Of a stretch of 64,000 nucleotides of DNA, positions 11,397 to 64,000 are shown one piece after another. Both the position numbers and the translations under genes were made by a program. The notes under the pieces were generated by a model. The model had not been told where the DNA came from. It saw only the letters and a program-made list of their open reading frames with translations, and did not search any database. The DNA lies in contig OZ038323.1 of assembly GCA_964035795.1 (NCBI GenBank), positions 4,206,079 through 4,270,078 on the forward strand. The letters are read 5' to 3'. This DNA comes from Pterobdella sp. o SKG-2022 (taxonomy: Eukaryota > Annelida > Clitellata > Hirudinida > Piscicolidae). Position 1 is the stretch's first letter. Each line of letters opens with the position of its first letter.

Positions 11397-12720
11397 TGAT
11401 TATAAATTCAGGTACATTTTTAAAACTTTTTATATTTGGTAATTCGCGAAATTTCGTCGTTTTATTGAGGTTCAAGTAGCGTTTTCAACTTAGATTCATT
11501 TCAAAAAATCTGGATAGTAGTTAGGCCACACGTTTTTCTTTTTAAGGCTTTTTCATTTTTTTTAACTTTCAATTTTTTCAGTATATTTTGATATTTCTCA
11601 CAAGTTCATAGTCTTTCATAAAATTATTCAAATCATTTCTGTATTTTCTATGCCTCAGCGCATAAAAGGCACCACCATGGTTTAATATTACAGCATTTCA
11701 TCTTGTGTGCCAACGATTATGAATACGAATCGAGATTTAATCGTTTTTCTTGATCTTTAAAAATTTTAAACACTTTATATCCATAATTTACTCAAAGATT
11801 CATGGTTTTTGAATTTTTTGTGCTTCTATTTTATTTTTAAACTTTTTACACATTTAGTTTTAATCTTAAGGGATGAATCACTTGGATAATATTTAAAACA
11901 CACCTCTAAGATTTCTATAGCTAGAGAGGTCTTTGTTACAAAAGCTGAAAGTAGCGGCCTAGAATTTTAGTTCTAATGTTCAAGCTATATTGCGTTTTAT
12001 TGTACATGATGCGTTTGATTTATTAAGAAAATCTTGTTACTTCTAAATCTATTTTGCTAAATTTTGTTTTGTATCTAACTTGCACTTCCGAGACTTCATT
12101 AGGCACAAATTTTAATTATGATAAACATCTGAAATGTTTATTGTTTTGTACAAGCATTTAAATTTCAACAAAGTTGTCACAAATTATGCTCTACGTTCAT
12201 TTACGTCACAACCTTTGATCAAACTTCATAATTGCATAATTTTTAGACAATTGAAAGTCTTCAATAAAGTGCAGAGTATGGAATTTTTTATCAAATTTGG
12301 TACGAGTTTTAAAAGATCGTGCCTCAAGTCTTAGTTCCATTAGTTTAATTTCAAACAGGAAAAGTCATTATTGAAAGTTCCTTTATACTTCTATTAATTT
12401 TATTTACAGTTTTCTTTAACACAAGCTATTTATGTTTTTGGCACATACAAAAAAAATAGTATTTCAAGTCTTGAGATAAAAAAAATTTAATAAAGAATTT
12501 TTGGAGCTCGCTTTGCTAAATTGCAAGAAAATTTTTTAAAGTCATAGAACAGTGCTATTTAAATTGAGAAACCGGAACTACAATTAGAGGTGAATTAATG
12601 AGCAATGTACTTATAAAAAAAGAAGTTGGACGGAGATTAGAGAAGAAAATCACAAAAAAAACGAGATTAAGGCAAATAAGATTCATCATGAAAATGCAAG
12701 CCTAAAATGATGAATGATTG
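11397..12720. other. Intergenic, AT-rich, nothing recognised
   Basis: This holds the 3' flank of the J-protein gene. I see no coding frame, repeat family or RNA gene. Confidence 0.5.
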
Positions 12721-12721
12721 A

Positions 12722-13290
12722 AATTTACTTATTTATGTTTATCGTCCCTAGCCGGAACAAATAATCTCCAGTGTTTCTGTCTTGCGCAAGCGTTTCCAAC
12801 TGTCCCAATGTGAGAGCCATCTTCTTGACTTCCGCATCTACATCACGTCGCCATGTGTTTCGTGGTCTGCCTTTCTTTTTTCTTGGGGGTTTCATTTCAG
12901 GGTTTTTCTGGCTATGCTGGTAGACAGTTTTTGTAGGGTATGTCCTATCCATCTCCAGCCGCATTGTTGAAGCTCCACGGCAACCAACTTTTGTCTGGTG
13001 CGTTGCCATAGCTCTTCCTTTCTGATACTTTCCGGCTAGCGAATCTGAAAAATCATTCTCAGACAAGTATTAATGAATATCTGGATCTTCTTTGTGGTCG
13101 TCTCTAGTCTCCCAAGCTCCGCTCCATACAATAGAACGGACTTCATATTGGAGTTGACTAGCCTGATCGTGGTTTTTCTGATAAATCTCTAGGTGCCCAC
13201 ACGTTTTTAAGCTGCAAGAAAACTGCTTTGACCTTTCCAATTCTTATCTTCACATCTGCCACTGTCCTTCCCCGCTTATCAACGATATTT
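12722..13290 (-). mobile_element. 3' end of a non-LTR retrotransposon (RTE/CR1-type), 5'-truncated and frameshifted
   Basis: On the minus strand the order is DKRGRTVADVKIRIGKVKAV, then FLQLKNVW, then SVLLYGAELGRLETTTKKIQ, then FINTCLRMI, then GRPRNTWRRDVDAEVKK, then a final LAQDR motif. This succession is the known C-terminal part of APE-type non-LTR elements that are abundant in flatworms, molluscs and other invertebrates. Stops and frameshifts separate the pieces (for example TAG just before 13066), so it is dead. The polymerase core and endonuclease are missing. It is a different family from the element at 42-46 kb. Confidence 0.8.
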
Positions 13291-13359
13291 AAAAAAAAAG
13301 ATTTGAGATCATAAAAACTTAAATTTTTTAGAAATAGTAGAAAAATAGAAAATAAAATT

Positions 13360-13522
13360 GTCAATCCTTTGATCGACCATATCTGGGGTTTCGGTTGCGC
13401 AATTGATTGGTTCCACAAGGCGCTACTCCATGTGGACTACTAAATGTTGCCCCACGCGGAAACGAACCAGGTATCTTTAGATAATTAGTCTAATGCTCAA
13501 CCACTGAGCTATAGGGGCCGAC
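13360..13522 (-). mobile_element. tRNA-derived SINE, family 2, reverse copy
   Basis: The minus strand begins CCCCTATAGCTCAGTGG, with an Ile(AAT)-like anticodon arm and a B-box-like GGTTCGTTTCC. The body after the head (GGAACCAATCAATTGCGCAA) differs from family 1 but matches the plus-strand piece at 29757-29837. Confidence 0.75.
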
Positions 13523-13736
13523 CTAAAGTAGAAAAGGGTTGTTACTATTTTATATTTGTTGAAATGAAAGAATATGACAGACTTTATTAGTTAACCAATG
13601 ATTCTTTTAAGCAAACAAATAAAAAAGGTACAAACTTATAATTTATATCTAAAAATGTTTATATTATAGAAAACAACAGATCAAGTAACCGCTATTTTGA
13701 ATTTCAAACAAATTCACACAAAAACATCTAATGTTT

Positions 13737-14129
13737 TTATGGGAGACTTCGCATTCTAGGGAGAGATCTGCTTCTACGAGAATACATTGCCATGTCTCCC
13801 ATACTCCTATAAGGTCGATAAGTCAACTCACTCAATCTTAGAAGAGATGGTGTATCAAAACTACTAGAATATTGGGAATCATTGTAGGGTAAATAATAGT
13901 CCAAAAGTTTCTTTATAGAATACGATAAAGTACTGCCAGTTCTTGAAGGATCTTCAAGGAAAGTATGGTTCAATGGAACATAATCCTTTATCGGTGTTGA
14001 AGTGCGTGGTTTTTGCGTGTTATAAGCCCATTTTGGTTCCAAAAAAGTGGTAGCTCTATATTTTTCGTTTTCACTGGAGCTATCCAAGTCAATTGACGAT
14101 AAAGATGTCTCATCGAATCCTTGAATCAT
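13737..14129 (-). CDS. Hypothetical 130-residue protein, Ser/Arg/Tyr-rich, C-terminal RSRS...RSLP
   Basis: A single open frame from ATG 14129 to a stop at 13737-13739, with no intron needed. The N-terminal third is Ser/Asp/Glu-rich (SLSSIDLDSSSENE) and the middle has RTSTPIKDYVP. The C-terminus is basic and ends SRRSRSLPRMRSLP. There is no signal peptide or membrane helix. I do not recognise a family. Support for a real gene comes from the decayed paralogue at 14.9-15.6 kb on the same strand, which shares RTSTxIxDxVP and the exact RSLP stop context. Possible role unknown; the composition suggests a small, mostly disordered basic protein. Confidence 0.6.
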   Translation of the reverse strand: MIQGFDETSLSSIDLDSSSENEKYRATTFLEPKWAYNTQKPRTSTPIKDYVPLNHTFLEDPSRTGSTLSYSIKKLLDYYLPYNDSQYSSSFDTPSLLRLSELTYRPYRSMGDMAMYSRRSRSLPRMRSLP

Positions 14130-14904
14130 TGTTTAATTTAAGTTTTTTGATGTTGCAAACCGATAACGTTTGTTGTTTTAAGTTGCTTTAGTTTGAATGG
14201 AAAGCTGTTATTACGGATTTGCTTACGTGACGCCTTCTAGCACTTATTTTAATTCGTTATTTCAAACACCAAAATCTATAACTTGGAAAAACTTTGCAAC
14301 ATTATTTCTATTTATATTATTTATATCTACCCCACTAATGAAACCTATCCAGGACTCCAACCAGTTTAGCATATTTTATGAACTACACTGTTTCTAGTCG
14401 AAATTTATTTTTTAGACTAAAAATTGATGATGGTAAATTCTTTTATAAAAACATAGCAGTACGTTTCTGGTTTATTTTGCAGTCTAAGAAACTCTCAAAG
14501 CCAAATCCATTGCTTAAAAACAAGTTTATAGGTTAAAATTTCGCTAAATTTCACTTAACCATATCATGATTTGTGGAAGACATTCTTTCAAAAAACAGAC
14601 ATACATTTTCAACAAACTCGAACTAACTTTTAAAATTTTTTTGGTCCATTTTAAACTTAATCTAAACTGGTTTTCAGTTTTTTTCAATTTTTTAGGCGTA
14701 ATGTACTTCCCGTCATATTTTTTTCAAGGCTTTTTATCTAGTATTTCTGAATGGAATGTGTACGAGGATGAGTAATGGTTTTTCAAAACTAAACAAAAAC
14801 AAAAATATTTAAATCAGTCAAAATTATTCATATTTTTTTTCAAATTACAATTATAATGTCAAAGTTTAAAAAACTATTTTTTAAATCTTCTCTTAGTCGG
14901 TAGG

Positions 14905-15640
14905 TTACGGAAGACTTCTTATAAAGGCAGATCTGCTTCTCTCATAATATTTATCCCTACTTTCTAACAAATCTACACTCGGTCGACGAGCTGTTCGAAA
15001 GGGTATGAAAGAAGGAATATCACTTTTTGGTTGAGCCAAGTTGTCCATTCGAAGTGAGAGGAATAATCAGCGTAACGCTTTAGCAGGCACTTCGCGATCA
15101 CGCAAAACGTATTGAATACCTGTAGGAACCAATTATAGAACTCCAAAAAAATTGTGAAAATACTGAAATAATCATTTTTAGAAGTTTTATGAAAAAAAAA
15201 CTAACATTTATCAACTAACAAAGCTTTTTGTACAATCCGTGAATATTTAAACATTATGATACATGAATATTTAAACATTATCATACATGAATATTTAAAC
15301 ATTATGATACATGAATATTTTCAAGAAAAAAAAAACTACAATTTTTCAAAGCCTATGATTGGTCCATTTAAAACAGATTTTTGCTGCTTGAAACTTCGTT
15401 AAACGCTTTGGAGCAAAGTAGGTGTATGGTTCATACAGAGCTACACTATCTTTGGGTTTCTCGTGTGAGTAAATCATTGGCACATGATCTCTTATCGAAG
15501 TCGAAGTTCTTATTTTTATAAGATTTCTTGGGACCAGTCTGTTCAAGTCTCTGAAGACACTCTCTAGAATGACCTGGGCTTCGAGTGTCTAAAAAAATGG
15601 TTTCAAAAAATGGTCCTTCCATTTTTTCAAACATTTTTCT
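14905..15640 (-). pseudogene. Decayed tandem paralogue of the 13.7-14.1 kb gene
   Basis: Minus-strand pieces in several frames match the neighbour in order: FFETIFLDTR (like TFLEP), RTSTSIRDHVP (like RTSTPIKDYVP), a YSIRF piece (like YSIKK), LLKRYADYSSHFEW (like KLLDYY...YSSSF), and finally SDIPSFIPFR...RSRSAFIRSLP followed by TAA at 14905-14907. Frames change between pieces and an insertion with a 24-bp tandem repeat separates them. An alternative is a multi-exon functional gene, but I found no consistent splice sites. Confidence 0.6.
15241..15320. repeat. 24-bp tandem repeat, three full units plus partial
   Basis: Units of GAATATTTAAACATTATGAT plus ACAT start at 15241, 15265 and 15289, with one substitution in the second, followed by a partial fourth. 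They lie within the decayed paralogue. Confidence 0.9.
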
Positions 15641-16806
15641 TTGGAATAGTGAAACTGAAATTTTAAAATTTTCAATGAAAGTTTGTTGTTTTGATGTTGA
15701 TAAAAATAGTTTGATTGAACTGTTTTCTGTATAACATTTCATTCATAATTTATTGATCGTTAAACTTGAGTTTTAAGTTTTTGAAAACTTTTTTTTATGT
15801 CATAACTTTTTTTCATGAAAAATAATTTTAAATTTTGCTAAAAAATTTGTTCAGTCTCAAAACTTTTCGATCAAGTCGAATGATATGCATATCTTGAAAA
15901 ACAATGCAGAAATTAATATTATTCTTTTTAAATCGGATTTTCCACAAAACTTGCAAAATAAATTATATATTATTCTAATCTTTAAAAATATTCGATTGAG
16001 TTTAGCACAACATTCAACTGATTGAAGAAAAGCTTGGTCTGAAAGCAGATTGTGACGAAAAGCAGATGGGGCACCTAAAGAGATATCCGATTGTTTTATA
16101 TTTGAGAAATCTACTTGAGATAATTTTTAAATTTTTTGATGATTTAATTGAATTTAATAATCAGCTTATGTATAGGAGTGAAGCTTCTAAAACTTAAAAC
16201 ATCGCCAAGGTTTTAAACTTTTATATTTGAAATTAAATAATCTTATATTGAAACTTCAAAATACAGCGTGCTATTAAAGAAACAACCAAAAGAATATGCT
16301 GAAAAATGATGCGGAAAATTGAAACTTTTTAATGACACATATAAGGATAATAATGAATGAGGCAAGATTTATGGTGATTGAAGGATTTCGCAAAATTGCA
16401 AGCATTTTTGACTTCGGGCCTTAGTACAAAATTTACTTCTCCGTCGGATGCTTCCTTCAAAACTCTTGCTATAATTAAATTGGAGGAGATTACAATTTTT
16501 TTGTTATTTTTCCAAAAGATTTTGAAATATTTTTTTTCAAGCTTAAAACTTGTCGCTTTTAATGATTTTACTGGTTTAAAGATTTCATAAAAAATAAAGC
16601 GTCTCAAAGATTTACTCAAAAATATTTGTAAAATTAATTAATTGGAATACGCAGTTAGTTTTAGTTGTTTCAATAGAAATTAGTCAAAGTAAAAAAAGTT
16701 TTCATATCATTTTTAAACATATTTTCAAAGCCCTTCCTCCGTATTGTTCTGCAAGCTTCAATAAAAAACTGGAGTTTTGAAAATGATTTTCCGGCATCTC
16801 ACTAAC

Positions 16807-61335
<44,529 letters not shown>

Positions 61336-62974
61336 GTCCCCTAATATCGTCCACGAGTATTTATGATTTTATCATTAGTTTCTTAGCGTTTTTTGTTTTT
61401 TTTTGTTCTAGTTTTTTAACTTTGATTATTTATTTTTATTTTTCATTTTTTGTATTTCTTTTCTGAATTCTTTTGTAACTATGTTTATTCTTCTATTTTT
61501 TTCACAATATTTTTGTTTTTCTTTAAGTGTTTTTCAATTTTTGTTTTGTATACAGTTCATTTTGATGTATTTCTTGTTTTTTCTTGTTACTCATTCATTA
61601 CTGATTCTCAACATTATTTTAATTGCATTTAAATTATTCTTATATTTCATTTTACTTCACTTGAACTTATTTTTATATTTTGTATTTCCCCATACAAAAC
61701 ACCTCACTATTATTCAATTCATATAAACTGTATCTATTTTACTCAAAGATGTTAACATACACAATACTAGATGTATTTTTTACATTGAAAACAAATTTTT
61801 TTTTATTTTTCTTGTTTTAATACATCTTTTATTAATTCACATCTAACTACTCAGTAGGTCTTTTGCAGTTCCAACAGAACAATTAGCAGTATTTTTTGTA
61901 TACTTTCTATAAAACCAATTGTAATTTTTCAATTAATTTCGCTTTTCGTGCATGGGTTCACAACAAATCCATTGATATCTGAAGAATTACCCGGAACTTT
62001 TGTCGTTGTGTCCTTTTATCAACGCAGTGTTGTGTGTTTTGAGCTGTTGTTTTTAGTTGCTTTGCAATGTTGATTCACGATTTTTTTTTGTTGTTTTTCT
62101 AGAAAGGGTTTAGTGTGTTTCATTATTTTAAGTAGAATATTATCAATCATTTATAGTTTCAATTAAAAACTAAATTTGCAGTTTATGAAGAAATTAAATA
62201 TAACCATGTATTGATTGCAGATAAAATTTTTAATATCGGAAAGATTGAGGTTTATCGAAGAGTTCAGATCAAGATAACATTTTTGATAAGTTCAATCTTA
62301 TTAAAATTCAACTTTTAACCAAATATCTTTTAAAAAAAATTAAATCCAAAAAAACACTTTTTAAAAGCAGACTTATTCAAACGAACAGTTAAAACTGACA
62401 ATAAATTTCAGCTCTTTCTTCAGCAGTTTTTAAAAGCAGCGACACGAGTCTTTTAATATTGTTTCATCGAACGTATATATGTTTCCCTGTTTGTCTATAT
62501 ACTCGTACATATATGTTTGTCTATATAGTTTTCTCTATCGAGCGGGTTTGTGTGTGTATGTTCCTATTGTTTAAGACAAGTTTTTTTGTGTTCAAAATTT
62601 TAACAACACAGACAAAAATTTAGAATTTTTGAGCACTTCTAATAAAAATTTGTCGAGCCTTTTTATCTTCGCGTAAAACTTCTTATTGCAGAAAACAATT
62701 TGAACATTTAATCTTATTTAAAGGAACCTTTTACGTCATGATAATACCCATTCAAACTGAACAAAAACACACATGACAAAGTAAAAACGTTAGTGACAGA
62801 GAATAAATTTGGTAACTAAAGGTATAAAATAGATTTAAAAGACTAAAATAAAACAAAGGCAGATAGCGCTCTAAATATATGTAATTTGCTTGTTCAAGCG
62901 ATCCAGCTGGCTTCGGCACGTTCTAGAGAAGATTATTCTCCTTTAGCCTAACATGTGGTGGCCATGATGACTAT
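61336..62974. other. Upstream flank of the receptor gene; promoter not identified
   Basis: AT-rich, pyrimidine-rich sequence without a convincing TATA/Inr pair or coding frame. Confidence 0.4.
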
Positions 62975-63096
62975 AGAGAAGAAAAGAAGGAAAAGAAAAA
63001 AAAAGAGGAAGAGAAGAAAGAAGATAAGGAGGAGGAGGAGGAGGAGGAGGAGAAGGAGGAGGAGGAGGAGAAGAAGAAAAAGGAGGAAGAAGAAAA
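62975..63096. repeat. 122-bp homopurine tract (AAG/AGG)n
   Basis: Apart from one T at 63025, every base is A or G on the plus strand, with a (GGA)n core at 63026-63070. Confidence 0.95.
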
Positions 63097-64000
63097 TGAT
63101 AAAAAGGATAGAAAAGCAAAAAAAAATTAAGCCTGAGGTTCAAAAGTGAAGCAGAAAAAAACGCAAAGTAAATTTTAAACTGTGAACAAAAAAGTATCTA
63201 AACTGTTGCGACGATGATGAAACTGAAACCTTGAGTTATCATTTAAAAAACTGAAAACCTCATGTAAAACAACAATATTTTAAAATATTGGCAACTATCA
63301 AGTTTCCTAGTTATTTCTCAACAAAAAACTGAACACATCATATTAAAAAGTTATTTTTTCTTTTTCATTTAAGGTTTTTAAATCATTTAAAATGAATTAT
63401 TAAACACTTGAATGTTCTTTCCATCTACTTTTAAAAAGTTATTAAATTTTATGAATTTAAAAATGTACATAAAGTTTAAATTATTTAAATTTTTTGTGTT
63501 TTTCATTTCATTATTTTTTTCTACTCTTCGACAATAAGTTTGACTTAGCACAAACTGCTGCTGGTATAATTTTGTATTTTTATGAATGAATAAACAAAAA
63601 TGTCCACTCTTTATATACTAATAAAAAATCAAAAACATCAAAGCATTCTAGTCCGTAAATTCATTTCTGCAAAAAATTCGTGGATGTTCGAAAAACGTTT
63701 AAAGAAAATAAAAATGACGAGACTGCGCAAAATCATAGACCATTGCAAGAATTGCTTCAGCTTTTATTGAAAAATTCTTTTATGTCTCTTTTATTCTATT
63801 TTTTGTTTAAATTGGTTGGTTATTGGGGTATGAAAGAAGAGAATTTTTTTTTGTTTATTCAGTCTTATTATCTCACAAACGATTCTACAAACGATCTTGG
63901 TAGAAGGGATGTATTCAAAACACAAAACATTTTTAACAAAGACTAGAAACAATGCTAACAACATGTCATAATAACATATAGTAATAATGAAACAAAAATA
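63097..64000. other. AT-rich end of window
   Basis: No supported gene. An 88-codon plus-strand open segment at 63680-63946 has ordinary, not low-complexity, composition in its first third, but I recognise no family and see no splice signals. Confidence 0.35.

Noticed and set aside
15241..15320. CRISPR-like direct repeats
   Set aside because: Units are contiguous with no spacers, in a eukaryotic genome.
62943..63149. Arg/Lys-rich and Pro/Ser-rich open frames
   Set aside because: They are translations of the homopurine tract and its complement.

Overview
The window is strongly AT-rich animal DNA. The genes are split by spliceosomal introns (GT...AG), there are tRNA-derived SINEs, degenerate non-LTR retrotransposons and large simple-sequence arrays, and I see no bacterial operon signals. 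The protein families (TAF5-type WD40, J-protein, a SUEL-lectin/CUB/Sushi membrane protein) point to an invertebrate metazoan. I cannot name the phylum with confidence; the retroelement types are common in lophotrochozoans and other invertebrates.

Layout. 1-3.3 kb (+): the last nine exons of a TAF5/TAF5L-like WD40 protein, whose 5' part lies outside the window. 3.7-11.4 kb (+): a complete eight-exon gene for a 1039-residue J-domain protein with two CxxC...H...C fingers and long disordered regions. 12.7-15.7 kb (-): a truncated non-LTR retrotransposon, a SINE, a small lineage-restricted gene and a decayed tandem paralogue of it. 16.8-61.3 kb (-): one very large gene of eleven exons that I reassembled by hand. 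It encodes a predicted 681-residue type I membrane protein: signal peptide, SUEL-type lectin, CUB-like domain, Sushi/CCP domain, one transmembrane helix and a 290-residue cytoplasmic tail. All exon phases agree and the total length is divisible by three.

The 19-kb third intron of that large gene (30.7-50.2 kb) holds most of the mobile DNA. This includes a degenerate APE-type non-LTR element whose 3' end runs straight into a 700-bp (CA)n array, a second internally deleted copy of the same family ending in its own (CA)n tail, and a third (CA)n array. The rest of the window (17.7-21.3, 31-41.5, 50.7-61.3 and 61.3-64 kb) is mainly intron or intergenic AT-rich sequence with simple repeats and no coding signal I can defend.

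The genes do not form an obvious functional module: a transcription-cofactor subunit, a cytosolic or nuclear J-protein and a cell-surface receptor-like protein happen to be neighbours. The most notable results are the reassembled SUEL-CUB-CCP receptor gene, the orphan J-protein with its 44-base micro-exon, and the retrotransposon family that carries terminal zinc-finger motifs and a microsatellite 3' tail.
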